Counted from the first letter of the stretch, positions 1-11,557 are shown. The stretch is DNA of 64,000 bases from Cryptomeria japonica (GCF_030272615.1 NW_026728914.1:124001-188000); one strand, 5' to 3'. Notes: generated by a model from the sequence alone, not told the origin. Made by a program: numbers and translations.

Positions 1-558
1 ATGATTAGGAGCCTTAATCCAAGCAATCACTAGACCAACTTTGACTTTAATTTTGAAAGTGTTGTAATTGATAAAATCAGCCAAAATTTTGGATTTTAGC
101 AGAAAAATACAGTAAGATCTAGCTCCCGAAATTTCAGAAAAAATGTCGAGGACGATGGCGCTCGGGGTGCACACGGTCCTTGCAACTTTTTTCCAAATTT
201 TTAGGGATGAAAGATATTATGATTTTGTTGCCGAATCCAAAGTTACAGCTGATTTGGAGATGTTTTGATCAGTGAAATTGTCGGTCAAAGGTTGAATCAA
301 GAGGGTTTTAAAAATTAGGGTTTTGACACTTAACCACTTAATTTTTAGAATTAAAGCACAAATATGAATTGATAATTTGCAATAGAAGGGTAGATCTGAA
401 ACAAGCATTAACAATTAAACATTTCACAAGCTCAATTACTAAAAAGAAAATTTAGGGTTTTTTATGCAATTAACCTCTAAAATTTGCAAAAGATCAAACA
501 TGGAAATGTAATCAAGGCATCCAATTTTCAGATCTAACCATGAATAATCAGAAAGGAT
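1..558 (-). mobile_element. 5' leader of a minus-strand LTR retrotransposon (E4), cut by the window edge
   Basis: This stretch lies just downstream (minus sense) of a tRNA-Trp-type primer binding site and so should be the untranslated leader of an element running off the left edge. No long ORF or recognisable gag is seen in it. Short ORFs here are uninformative. Superfamily cannot be decided from this part. Confidence 0.55.
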
Positions 559-577
559 GTTCACGTCGGGTTCACCA
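559..577 (-). promoter_or_regulatory. Primer binding site, tRNA-Trp type, of E4
   Basis: The + strand reads GTTCACGTCGGGTTCACCA; the last 18 bases match the 3' end of plant tRNA-Trp plus CCA as I recall it. On the minus strand this is the complementary PBS, three bases downstream of an LTR end (CTTTACA). Most plant copia elements, including E1-E3 here, use initiator-Met-type sites, so this separates E4 from its neighbours. Confidence 0.7.
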
Positions 578-580
578 AAA

Positions 581-1793
581 TGTAAAGCGGAAAATCGCGA
601 GCGAACCCTAAGCGTTCCCCCCACCACTCCGAGGAGAGGGGAAGGAGGATCACTAGGGTTGATGGTTTTCACTTAGGGGAGACTTTACATTCAAAAGAGG
701 GGTTGAAACCCACAAGATCCAATCCCACACAATGCAAGACTGGATTCTAAATGAGTTTCAAGGGTTAAGACAGCAAGGCTACCCTCTTTTGTAAAGAATG
801 TAGATAGAAGGATTAAGCTAGGAATGCATGAAAAGTGAGAAAGATTCGCTTATAAACTGAGATAGGGATATAGGATGAAGTTGCGGACCTGGAATTAGCA
901 ATAAAATGTCGAGACGGTGCTATCCTACAAATTTGAGCGAAAGTTGACGGGACGATGGGGCCCGGCGTGCACACAGTCCTCCGAAAAATCCGCAAAACGA
1001 AGGGGGATCTGTTCGTCTCTGCACAAGGATTCCAGATCTTCAATTATAGCTGCGTACCTGCAACCTACACACAGAAAAGTGAAGACGATTGGGGGGTTAG
1101 GGATTAGGGGTTTTCCCTTAGGTCAAACCCCAGTTTCAGAATTAACCAAGAAATGAGAATGTTGTAAATGTAAATGTTTGTAATGTAAACAAGTACTGAT
1201 ACCTTGTTGTAAGAATGTTTGTATTCTTACATGCGAAGGTGTAAATGTTGTTGTATGTTGTATGATGTAAGTGATCTCCTCTTCAATGGTTGAATCCTTG
1301 TCTTGAATGCAACACTTAGCCTTGAATGGAGACTTAGAATGATCAATTGCTTGAAGGAATGCTTGAATGCTTGAATGCTTGAATGTTTGAATATTGTTTC
1401 CACGTCTTGTACACATATATCCTTCCTTTTTCCATCTACCCAAAATGAGAGAGGAAATGTAGTTTATATTCTTGCCAATTAGGGTTGATAGACTGATTTT
1501 TCCGACCTTAGGCCGACCAGGAAAGATTATTTTCCAATTTGCAAACATAAAGACCCGAGACCCAAAAGAGACCAGGCCAAAAAATAGGGCCAGGGACCAG
1601 GGCACTGGGCACCATGGTCCCACCTCCAGGGATAGCGGGGTGCAAGGAGGATCAGGCTAGGGTGCTGAAAAATGCAGTTTTTGGTGTCATGAACAAGTTT
1701 CGAGGTCTCCATTCAGGTTCAGTGTTGCGTCGCCATCGTGAAGACCCAAATGCGGTCGAAATTGCAAGTGTCGCAATTTTAGGATGCTGCACA
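581..1793 (-). repeat. 5' LTR of E4 (minus strand)
   Basis: One edge is fixed by the PBS: the minus strand ends ...CGCTTTACA just before it. The other edge is placed at 1793, where the minus strand would start TGTGCAGC, giving TGT...ACA ends and about 1.2 kb. No second copy lies in the window, so the outer edge is an estimate. The segment holds two GC-richer blocks with a similar phrase (GTCGAG..GACGATGG..) near 143 (in the leader) and 908-958, perhaps an old internal duplication. Confidence 0.5.
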
Positions 1794-2741
1794 TACCAAG
1801 TTATGTGATGAGAATTGTCCCTTATGTTCACTAGTGTGTAGTTTGTATTTTTTTTGCTAGGAGCACTGTTGTGGTGTCATATCTGGTTGTTTATGCTCTT
1901 GTGAGTATTTGATATTTATGTTAGACCATGGGTTTCTTATGATGGGTTCTGAGGACTTAGTTTCGTGGGTGCTTTAGTTGTTCTTTTGAGATTGCTTCTT
2001 ATCATGTTTCAGATGGATCCTTTTTCTTTTTTTGGGGGGATCATTCATGTATCTATTGGACCGATGTGGTCATATGTATTATTAGTTTATGTACACCTTG
2101 ATGGCAAGATGTAAATGATGTGAACCTTTTTTATTCTTCACCCTATTATTTATCAGAGGGGTCTTGCAGTTGAGCAGACCTAGAAATGTAGCGCACTAGG
2201 GGTGAACTCTGATATCAATTTGGTATTATGTGGTGTTTGTGTTCTTTTGTTTCCTTTTTATTTAGCATGTATGGATGACATTATGGTTAAAATGTATAAT
2301 GTGGATTAGATGATGTTAATCTTAAATGCATGTATGTAGTTTTCTTATTAAATGCACTTATTTGGATCATGAAGAATGTAGGTTGGTATAATGAAGAGCA
2401 TTCTTTAGTTTTTAATGCAATTAAAGTATGTAAGGAAATTAGATGCATCTGTTATATTTTATTGTAAGTTTGAATGAAATCTATGGTTAAATTGTAATGG
2501 ATGAACTTGTCATGTTATCTATAATTTTAACTTACTAAACAAATTTATCCTTGTTTAAAGTATTATCATGTCATTAAGTTAATCAAATTAATTGTTGAAT
2601 GAAGTAATCATGTTGGGAAACTCTTTAGATGTTATTTAAGTCTTTCATTGTGTAATATGAACTTAATATTAACTCAAAGTATCTTTGATTCTATTTTAAC
2701 TTTAAAAAAAATAAAAATTGTACTCTATTCTTGTGTTTTAG
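1794..2741. other. No gene seen; possible intron or decayed repeat upstream of the PIF1 exon
   Basis: T-rich sequence without a long ORF. It ends in an intron-like 3' splice site (TTGTGTTTTAG, AG at 2740-2741) directly before the helicase exon, so its right part may be an intron. Around 2207-2217 CTCTGATATCA resembles a reversed initiator-Met PBS, but no LTR edge next to it could be confirmed. Confidence 0.4.
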
Positions 2742-3052
2742 CTTTATCCCTTTGGGGTTTCTTGGCGAGGCATTACAGTTAGCATTTGCTTGAACAATAC
2801 ATAGAGCACAAGGAATGACCATGCATGGTCTTGCATTTGAAACTTTTGGTGTTCATCAACATGGGCTAACGTACACAAATCTATCTCGAACATCAAGCAT
2901 TGAAACACTATTTCTCTTAAGCCCTTCAACATCAAAAATTTTTAAAGTAAAACCAACAATTGTACAAGAAATGACATGACTTGAAACAACTGCTCAATGG
3001 ACTCTCCAAAATCATTTCCAATGTCAAGACAATATCACATCTATTACCATAT
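2742..3052 (+). pseudogene. PIF1-type helicase, C-terminal exon, interrupted by E1
   Basis: PIF1 helicases are SF1B DNA helicases; in Helitrons the helicase domain belongs to the Rep-Hel transposase. Visible here: LAFA, an in-frame TGA, TIHRAQGMT (helicase motif V region) at about 2794-2820, and HGLTYTNLSR (motif VI, with its catalytic Arg) at about 2860-2889. A further in-frame TGA follows near 2978. The exon starts after a good 3' splice site and runs open to 3052, where the E1 LTR begins. After E1 the same frame continues into an EEP domain at 21307, which suggests one gene cut in two. Upstream helicase motifs (Walker A, motif III) are not in the window for this copy. Identification is strong; assignment to a Helitron is inference from the EEP and RPA neighbours. 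Confidence 0.75.
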
Positions 3053-4159
3053 TGTTGGATTGATGATGATTGTAATATATTCATCATATGTTGTCATTGA
3101 TGAAACACATACACACATATGTTTATATTGTCTACCAGTCTAACTTCAAGTTGTTTATTCTACAACCGTTATGCTAGAGTTTATACAATGAGGTTTATCT
3201 CTAACTGGTAGTTTGTGACAAACTAGTATATACATACAAGACAACCAATGGATACACATTAACTGGCATTAAAATGAAGATCAAGCAGAGATTACATTAG
3301 GAGATTCAAGGATAATAGTTCATATATTTAACTCTAACTGGTATTGATTGTTCCAACAAGTATTCGTTAATTTTATGACGAGTTACCAGAAATCGTGATG
3401 AGTTATCCAATAGATAATTTTTGGCGGTATTTTTGTGATGATTTATAATCATTTGACTAGAAATTGTGCTATGATTTCTTTAGGCCGACATGAAATCATA
3501 ATGTCTATATATTGACATCATAATGAATTATTTCATATGAGTGAAAGTGATATGTTGTGTGCGAAATTCAAAAGAGTTAAGTTGTAGAGTATGCAAAAGA
3601 GCAGTGTTGAATATGTCTAAAAGGATTTGATCAAGGAAGTATTGTGCTACTCAGACAGATCAAACCAATCCTGTTGTTATCTAACAATCACAACAGAATT
3701 CAAATCCCCTAACCGACTAAGCTCTAACAAGCTTCTTTGTACAAATCCTCTAATAGGGTGATCCATTAGTTTGGATTCAGAAATCCTCCACCGAGGTTAC
3801 TCCTAACAGGGTACTACCTTTCATAGGGTATAAGCTTCTACTCAAGCTTTGGGATCTCTAACAAGATTCGCTCCTAGCAGAGCAGTTTGTAGACCCTAAC
3901 CGGTCAGTTATCTATTACTGCAGATAGTTAACTTGTGAGTTCCATCTCACCGTGGTTTTTACCTATTTGGGTTTTCCATGTACAAACACTTGTGTTATGG
4001 TGGATGTTTTACTTATTGTGAATGTTGTTATATCATTTTTGATTACATGCATTGCGTTTAAAATTTTTGTTAATTTCATCTACTAGTAAGTGTTTGAACT
4101 AGTTCTATTTTTGGTGTCATTGATTCACCCCCCCCTCTCTGTGCTTTTCAAGTCCATCA
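3053..4159 (+). repeat. 5' LTR of E1
   Basis: 1107 bp, starting TGTTGGATTGATGATG and ending GTCCATCA. It aligns along its length to 20180-21306. Near the 3' end it carries TGATTCACCCCCCCCTCT (about 4121-4138), a C-rich block also found in the LTRs of E2 and E5. A TATA-like stretch (TCTATATATTG) lies near 3502. Confidence 0.9.
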
Positions 4160-4160
4160 A

Positions 4161-4173
4161 TTGATATCAGATC
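4161..4173 (+). promoter_or_regulatory. Degenerate initiator-Met primer binding site of E1
   Basis: TTGATATCAGATC one base after the LTR, compared with the usual TGGTATCAGAGC of plant LTR elements. Several mismatches are consistent with age. Confidence 0.7.
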
Positions 4174-4221
4174 CTAACTTCTTTAAAGCCTAATCTCTTA
4201 GAAGGGAGCCTTGAAACCACC

Positions 4222-5513
4222 ATGGGGGACATGAGCTACTTTGAGATGGCTAGAGAGCTAGAAGCTAGCAGAAATGAGCTTGAAACCCTTAGGGTCAACC
4301 TGGAAGCCTCACAAGTTAAAAGGAGAGAGCTAACTAAACAACTGTTAGAGATATCTGACAATAGTTCTTTAGATGAGGCCAATATTGATGCTTTAGCTGA
4401 GGAATTTGAAAAGTTAAACAGTGAGAAACTAATTCTAAGGAGAGAACTAGAAAGGTCTTACTATTCGCATGAGTCAGGAGCTGGAAGCTAGAAGAACTAC
4501 TGAAGATCTTATCAAGGAAAGAGATCAAGGGATTGCCAAGTTCAAGTGAGAAAATTCTGCCTTGCATGAGCATTTGAATGCTGAAAGAGAAGAGAAGGAG
4601 AACTTACAACTAGATCTTGAATTAGCATCATCTCTGAGAGAGAACCTGTCAAAGCATATTGAAGATCTCACCAAACAGCTTACTGAAGCTAATGAGAAAC
4701 TAGAAAAGTTCAACAAGAGTTCTACCTTGCTTGAAGAACAAATTCAATCACAAAGGATGAAAGGTGATACCTCTGGACTTGGTTTTCACACATCTAAGAA
4801 AGGTGAATCCTCTGGTGCTAAGAGCAACACTCTTAAGAACAAATTTGCTCCTAAGATCAAGAAGCTACCGGTAAGGTCTTTAAACCTATTTGTTTTGTTT
4901 TCCATACACCTGGTCACACTCCAAATGTTTGTAAAGACAAACCTAACATAAATACAAGATACAATACTACTGGTAGGTATGTGTCCAAGAAATTTGAATG
5001 TCATTGCTTCACATGCAAAATGTATGGACATAGATATGTTGAGTGCAGATATGAAGCAAATAATCCTATACCACATATGCATCCAAGACTGAATTGCAAC
5101 TGGATGAGGAATTTTGACAACCAGGTCAACATGAACTGACAAAGACCCTACGACAATCGATTTAGTCCATTTGAGATGAAAATGGTAACAAATGTCATTT
5201 TCACCATCTGTAATAACCTTGGTCATGTGGCTATGAACTGAAGAAGAAGAACTGGGAGAGGAAATGTAGGACCTTGGAAATCATCTGGTATGGACTGTTA
5301 TCACTACAACAAACCGGGGCACTTAGCAAAATTCTATAGATCTATAAATATCAAACTGGTCAATTCTTCTAAGGATCAGAAAGGAAAGTAGAAAGTTAAT
5401 GTTGAAGAAACCAGAGAGGAAATGAATCAGATATGGAAGAAGAAAAGTGATGACTCATTTGGAGAAGAAACTGTTCCTTCACCCAGTGAAGAGAACACTG
5501 TACCGGTAAATTA
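4222..5513 (+). pseudogene. gag-like ORF of E1: coiled coil plus four zinc-knuckle boxes
   Basis: The start is ATG at 4222 (MGDMSYFEMARELEASRNEL). The first 200 or so residues are Glu/Lys/Leu-rich heptad-like sequence, likely coiled coil, interrupted by a TAG at 4489 and a frame change. From about 4885 to 5340 come four CCHC-type boxes: one with its second Cys changed (CFVFHTPGHTPNVC), an intact one (CFTCKMYGHRYVEC), one cut by a stop at its last Cys (ICNNLGHVAMN), and one with Cys changed to Tyr (CYHYNKPGHLAKFY). The region ends at a TAA in an acidic tail near 5513. Zinc knuckles bind RNA in gag nucleocapsid proteins. No classical copia gag core is recognised, so this may be a C-terminal gag portion or an accessory protein. 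Confidence 0.65.
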
Positions 5514-5527
5514 AGTCTTTTAATATG

Positions 5528-6890
5528 GCTAAGGAGACCTTAATGGTAAATCTACCTTCACACCCCTTGAGATGAATGAGTGGTAAGAGAATTTTGAAGC
5601 ATGAAATTTTGATAACCTTTTTGTCAATATGTTATCAACTAGTTTTCTCCTTGAGTGGTGAAATTAGGGTTTGTAACCCTAACGGGCAAGCATTTAATGC
5701 AGTAGGTAAAAAGGATAAAAGCAATTTTTTACTTTGTCATTTTTACCCTAACACATTAGAGAAAGAAATTTGGAACGCTTGCTAAGCTAAAATAGTTTGT
5801 TGGCTGATAATTGTCGAAATTGCAATGTGATTTGCAATCTAGCTGATTTGAAGGTTGCAGAAGATCGAATTGGTGTGCACTTGGGCATTCAGCTGATAAA
5901 CAAGGCAGCATGCATGAAATGAGGTATTTCTTTGAAAATCCTTCTTCAAATCTTGTTCATCTGAAATGGCATCATCTTTAAAGATGGTAGAAAGGTTAAT
6001 GATTACATTTGAGCCAATGGAAGTTGTAGAGGTAGAACAAATTGTGTCGTATAATGCATTATCACAAGTTCTAAGTGGAGTTTTAGTAAAAGGATATTTG
6101 TCAAGTTATATTGATTGCAAGATAAAGGATCTAGGTTCACTATACATTTACACTTAGCTAAAATCCCTCTGTGATGAGAATGGAAAGATTCAAACACAAT
6201 ATGCTAGGGTTTTTGAGAAAGGTTTTCACAACGCCGCTTATTTTTTAGAAGATTTTGAGGAAGAGCATATTAGAATCATTTTGAGTCAGGTTCATGGAGA
6301 GAACATGTACTTAGAGAGAACTCACACAATTACCAAGGAATCTATTCAAGATGTTACTGGTTATTTCTCAATCGGTGAAGTACCTGAGCTGAGATGAATT
6401 TCAAAAGAGACTGTATTCTCACTAACTGGTTCAACATTTGAGAAGCATGCTTTTTCTATTAACAATATCAGAGACCCAGCTACAAACTGGCAGCAATGGT
6501 TATAGGCTACCAAGTATTTTACTCCAGTAGACTAAATAGTGTTCCATCTGCAGTAATTCATACAGCTTACAAGATGATAGTCGAAAATGTAGATTATGAT
6601 CTCTCTGGGGCTATTAGGAGACAATTGTTAGTAAATCTACAATCTATCAAGAAGGACAATAGTCTAAAGTTCAAGTATGGACAAATATTGGTCAGGTTAT
6701 TCTTCTATTTTCAAAATTTGCTACCAGGAATAGGTGATATTGAATGGTCAAAAGACCTACCGATATCTGCACAAATCAAGAATAGCATCAAGGCTGTAAA
6801 GAATACTTTTCCTACTGCTATGTTTAAGTATTTAAATGACTTTCAGAAGAAAATGAGCATGAGAATGAGATAACCTGAAGATGTGGTAAG
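5528..6890 (+). pseudogene. Unrecognised long ORF of E1, first part
   Basis: I do not recognise a named domain. Conceptual translation from ATG at 5528 passes several stops and at least one frame change but keeps long readable blocks: 5576-5785, 5966-6490 (e.g. FLEDFEEEHIRIILSQVHGE) and 6496-6870 (e.g. RRQLLVNLQSIKKDN, KFKYGQILVRLFFYFQNLLP, FQKKM). The mix of charged and aromatic residues looks like real decayed protein, not chance ORF. Its position after gag, where pol should be, resembles the extra ORFs of other pol-less LTR families in plants. A GTAAG lies at 6886-6890, where readability ends. The lysine/glutamate-rich ORF at 17745 may be its continuation. Confidence 0.55.
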
Positions 6891-8334
6891 TCATTTTATA
6901 AAAGACATTGTTTTCATAGTTACTGTTGTTCTCAAATTCTGATTGCTTTGTTTTCTCTACTCGAATTTTAAATCTCTGTTGCTTATGGAGAGAAACAACA
7001 GGAAATAGAAACAAAAGACAACATCTGACAAGGTTTATACAAAAACCTTCTACACTTCAAGCTTCCACTTAGCTTAGGTGGGTATACCCATTGTGATCAT
7101 TCTTTTACAACTGCAATTAAAGACTTATAGAGAGGACCAGTGCCAACCTCTGCAAACCCTATCACTTTGAACATAATTGAACATAAAAGAAAGACTTGTA
7201 TTCATTTTTTATTTTGATCTCCGAGAAGGTTATAAAACTTAGCATAACTATACCAGTGCCTTATATCGGGCTTCAGAGTCACCTAAGACTAGATAAGAAT
7301 TCTAAATAGGAGATCCACATACATTTCATCACTTTGAATTCACCAAATCTATATATGCCTAACATATATAAATTTTACCTTTGTGCTAACCCAGTTATCA
7401 AATTCAAGCAGAATTATTGATTAGTAACAGAAATATCTTAAGTATATTTAATCCCCCTCCTTGAGAGAAAAGCCTAAAACATCTCTGTAAAATTGCCTTG
7501 CAACTCATCCAATAAAAGAATCGTAGATTATCTAACCGAACTAGTAAATCAATCATACATATAAGAAGACAATAGGAATCTAGGCTCAAAATGTTGTGAT
7601 CTGTGTATTGATATCCTTTATCAAAATATTTACATAACTCAGAATGATCTTCTAAAAACTAGAAAAGACCCTAAATATATTTTGCCAGAGTTTTCTTACA
7701 AAATTCTTGTGATCCCCTCTAAAATGAGAACAATAGAGACTAAGAAGAAGAGGGAAAATATTAGGTCTACAACCGAAATTGCCAAGTGCATTCCTTCCCT
7801 AATTGAAAAATATTCATTCTTCTTTCCTGTTGAAACTTCTCTCAAAATATCAAAGATCTTTTGAAACAAACTTCATGACTACATTACTTATTCCGAGGGC
7901 TTTCCAACAGTATACAATACTTGCCATTTCAGGCAAAAATTAGCCTCTAAGCGAATTAATCACTTATGTGCCTCTATCATTTAATCTTTTCAATTTCTTC
8001 TATAGTTTCAACTATGCATTTAGCTTTGATTTTTTACCAATTTTTGGCCTGATGCTCTGCCATGTGGCATCCTGCTATTCACTGATGGGGTCTACTAGGA
8101 TGACACCTCACTGATTCACCACTTGGACTGCCACATCACTGCCACCTGTCTGCCACATCATCGCCACGTAAGCAGGACCCACGAGCTTACCTGCCACTGG
8201 ACCTGCCACCTCACCTTTTTCCATTTTTTGAAGGGTAACGGGCGTGTATCTTCATCTTGCAAAACCATGTCGGTCGTCAAACCTTGATGAACTTGCGCAA
8301 TCATTAATCCTTCGCTTTTCAGCACGTGCTTTTC

Positions 8335-8534
8335 GCCATTTTGCGATGGCTAAGTTTCGCACATCTTCCCTTCGTGAGATCACGCGCACCGTCAGATCTC
8401 CTGCAACCTTCTCACTAGTTTAAGTCACCCTTTTTGCCATTTCACGATGGTTAAGTTTTGCACATCTTCCCTTTGCGAGATCGTGTGCACTGTCAGACCT
8501 CTTGCAACCTGCTCACCAGTTAGGTCACCCTTTC
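8335..8534. repeat. Tandem duplication, two copies of about 100 bp
   Basis: Copy 1 is 8335-8435 and copy 2 is 8436-8534. Both run GCCATTTTGCGATGG/GCCATTTCACGATGG through GTCACCCTTT. Differences are mostly C/T or G/A transitions. Confidence 0.8.
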
Positions 8535-8985
8535 ATTGCAATTTTTTCCTCAGGAACCGTGCCCGTGTGGGTGGGTTTCATCTTGTCACCACTTGGCCTC
8601 CTTGGTCACCTTAGGAAATGTGCCCACGCGCATGGGGTCTGCTTGGGTGCCCAACCAACACCATCCATCAAAAGCCCTTGAGGATTTGACACTATGGTAG
8701 TGTGGAGCCTTATATTTAAATACCATAATTTTCCCCTCCACAGCCAATGTGGGATATATGGTTTTGCCTTGTTTTGCACTTTCTGAAGATTTTTTGAGTT
8801 TTAACGGCTGCTAATAGTGTTTGCTTGAAACTTCAAATGATTGTTCAACCACCACGCTACCTGTGAAGGGAGGAAATTGTCTTTGGCTGCCAAATTCATT
8901 TTGTTTGAAACTTCAAATGTTTTAACCTTGCCCCTTTACCATACCATGCATTGGAGGTAATGGTTGTACATATGCCAAGTGCATC

Positions 8986-9110
8986 TGCTTTAAAATTAAT
9001 GCCTTCTCAAAATCACCTCCACACAGCAGGAAAATTATATTTGCTTTAAAATTAATGCCTTCTCAAAATCAACTCCACACAGTGGGGAAATTGCATTTGC
9101 TTTAGAGATT
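8986..9110. repeat. Tandem duplication, 56-bp unit
   Basis: TGCTTTAAAATTAATGCC starts at 8986 and again at 9042, and a partial third unit starts at 9098 (TGCTTTAGAG). Confidence 0.8.
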
Positions 9111-9566
9111 TTGTTTTTAATTTATTTCCTTCCTCCATTCATAGCTCACGACAGGGAGGATTGGCAAAGATTGTGAAGTTTGGCTTACACATGCCAATGG
9201 CATTTTGCTACTAATCTCATTTGCTAAAGGTTTCATATTTGCCAATGTATTTGTTGGATCTTTCAGAGAAGCCTTTTACCCATACCATGTGCCTGGTCAA
9301 TGCTCCACACCACATAGGGAGCATATTGGCATTAAACCTGCCAATTGCTATTTGCATGAAGTCTCATTGCTTCCCACACGTGGGAGGAGGTTTGGCTTTG
9401 AACCTACTAATGCATTTGTTTTTGAAAGTTTTAAATTGCCTCTCCTCACTAGCCAACAACATTCTGCTAAAACTTATTAAATACCCCTTCAATCACTAGT
9501 AGGAGAGGGATGGGAAAAATGTTATGGAATTTGGGCTTTCAACTGCTTTAGCCATTTTCTTTGAAT

Positions 9567-9797
9567 TTAAAGTGGCCTCCCAAACACCATACAATCCTTA
9601 CTACTAATCACCACTCCTCCAACCGTGCTGCCCAAGTAGATATTTTGATGAAGAATAATGGAATCCATGATTGTTGAAATTATCATTGTCAATGGAATGA
9701 ATGCATCAGCAAATAAAGGCCCCTTTATCCTCATACATACTTCGTGAACATAATGTGCAATTCCTAAACCCACTACTCTAGAGTAAACTTTAATCAT
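9567..9797 (-). pseudogene. WAT1-related/EamA transporter exon fragment
   Basis: The minus-strand ORF reads, in part, CMRIKGPLFADAFIPL and ILHQNIYLGSTVGGVVI. This matches the penultimate transmembrane region of plant WAT1-related (MtN21/UMAMIT-type, EamA fold) membrane transporters, which have the pattern C-[IL]-x-K-x-GP-x-F-x-x-x-F-x-PL followed by LGD-x-x-Y-x-G-x-x-x-G. It covers about 70 residues of a family usually near 350-400. It lies antisense to E1, and E3 inserted right beside it. No other WAT1 exon is recognised nearby. It is probably a captured or stranded gene fragment. Confidence 0.65.
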
Positions 9798-9800
9798 ATC

Positions 9801-10178
9801 TATTGGTGTAAATAAATATTCATTTTGGATATTATTACACTTACTTAAGTTAACTTAGGATAATGCATCTCTTCATAGTTTGGATTTGAGACACTTAGGG
9901 AAGTGTGCACATAGGGATAGAGCTTGTAGGAGAAATTCCACCTTTTGTGGTCTTATTTTGCTGTTACACTCCACATTCGGTGGGTCATCCACCTCTTGTG
10001 GAATATTATATTATTTCTCCTACCTACCCTAGTATTTCTTACCTACCCTTATTTCTCATTGAGTCGCATGTCATATTTGATCATTTTTGCATATTGATGA
10101 GAATACAGTTTGTTCTTGTCATTCTATTATCTCTTTTTATGCTTTTCATTGTGCCCTTGATCTTGGCAAAATCTTACA
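9801..10178 (+). repeat. 5' LTR of E3, internally deleted
   Basis: 378 bp against 450 bp for the 3' LTR. It starts TATTGG where the partner has TGTTGG. About 72 bp present at 16221-16292 are missing at about 10078, including the TATA box, so this copy probably lost its promoter. Confidence 0.9.
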
Positions 10179-10190
10179 TGGTATCAAAGC
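10179..10190 (+). promoter_or_regulatory. Primer binding site of E3 (initiator-Met type)
   Basis: TGGTATCAAAGC immediately follows the LTR end CTTACA and is one base off the usual TGGTATCAGAGC. Confidence 0.9.
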
Positions 10191-11557
10191 TATTGGGGCT
10201 TCATTGATTGGTTTTTGGAGACATCGTGGAAGGCTTCTATTTTTAGATTTGGGGATCTTCATTTTTCGGGGGCGTCATACAGCGATTTAGACATCACCAT
10301 TGAATCCGGGAGGCCATTTCCATAAATTTCAACTATAAAGTTGCCCTATTTTGGTGAGAAATTTTTTTTCCCCATTTTGGCTATTATCGTACGGATTTTG
10401 AAATTTAAAAAAAAAAAAAAAAATTATTTTTCAAAAATTTTTTTTGAAAAATCAAAAAAAAAAAAATTCAAAAAAAATAAAAAAAAAGTTTTTTTGGGGG
10501 TCCATAGACCCCCCCCCCCCCGTGATCCCCGTACTTGCAGGTTTGCGCAACCGTGCCACAATACCTGCACCGGCGGTACCTTTTTTTTCGGGCGGTCACT
10601 GTCACCGCCACCGCCGCAGATTACGTACCGCCGCCGGCCACAAGACCACCCGTCAGTAACCTTGATCTCCTGCCGACCGCCGACCCCCTCGGCTCCGGCT
10701 GCTCCCTCCTCTCTGGTGACCACCAAAACTGACGGTGGAAACCGCGTCCGCCACATGGCAGGCAACCACTAGCCTGTGGGAAAAACCGTACCCTTGCACA
10801 GTGCCACGTCAGATCCGTACGCCCTATCAGCCATACTGCACAGTCATCTGCCCAGTCAACAGTCCGTACAGTACGGATGCCCAGTCAGCAAGGAGGCAAA
10901 GTTTTCACGACAGTCATATGGTCGTCAAATTTAACATAGTGAATTGCTGACATCAGCAGCTTTTTGAAATTTTTTTGACCCCTCTCCATTGAGCTTTTCA
11001 GTTTTGCAGTCCAACTTTGAAAGGCCATATCTTGTTCATTTTTGCTCCTTTTTTTGGTGCAATATTTTTTCAAATGGGCTAAAATTTCGTGATCTTCGTA
11101 GTGGTGTGGTTATTTTCTGATTTTGGTGCACAGGTTTTTTGGAATTTTTGGATTCTCTCAGCTGTACCTGTCCAATCCTCAATTCTGCAACTTCAAAGGT
11201 CTCATTTGAGCTCATACGACCTCCTTTTCAGGTGTCATTTTTTTTGAAAGTGCATATTTTTTCATCTACTTTCATAATCTATGATCAGATTTTAGAGATT
11301 TTGAGTGGAAATTGTACTTTCAGATATTGGTCTTATTTGGCCTATTAGGTACTTGTAAATTGCTTGGATCTTAGTTAGATCTCTTGCATTATCAGTTTGA
11401 GTCTCTTTTGGCCTTATTGAGGCAGTTGTAAAATTGTAATCAGAAGTCCACTTTGCCATTTTTTGCAAGTGGCCCATTGTATACGCACTACTTATAAAGT
11501 GCCAAAATCATCACATTTGGGGGGGGTTCTTTGATTGAGTGAATTTGGGGGGGTGTC
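10191..11557 (+). other. Leader of E3 with homopolymer runs and a GC-rich island
   Basis: About 1.4 kb lies between PBS and gag. It holds A runs and T runs at 10408-10495, a run of C at 10508-10520, and a GC-rich, CpG-containing stretch at about 10520-10900. ORFs here (both strands) are compositional and not assigned. The rest, to the first readable gag at about 11600, is T-rich. Confidence 0.6.

Larger units (their letters stand above)
6891..9566. other. Unassigned DNA inside E1
   Basis: No coding region is convincing. From about 8040 to 8700 GC content rises and the sequence includes repeated CCAC-type phrases and two tandem duplications (annotated separately). Together with 16397-17744 it forms a block of about 4 kb (without E3) that separates the two parts of the E1 ORF, so it may be a separate insertion or a very long intron-like segment. 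Confidence 0.4.

Noticed and set aside
1123-1623. 166-codon minus-strand ORF
   Set aside because: It lies wholly in the E4 LTR; repeated AATGCTTG phrases explain its length and no domain is visible.
2207-2217. PBS-like CTCTGATATCA on the minus strand
   Set aside because: No LTR edge, polypurine tract or second LTR could be matched to it.
4786-5226. 146-codon minus-strand ORF
   Set aside because: It is antisense to the E1 zinc-knuckle region.
10341-10950. Overlapping ORFs on both strands in the E3 leader
   Set aside because: They arise from homopolymer runs and GC-rich composition; no motif, and gag starts later.
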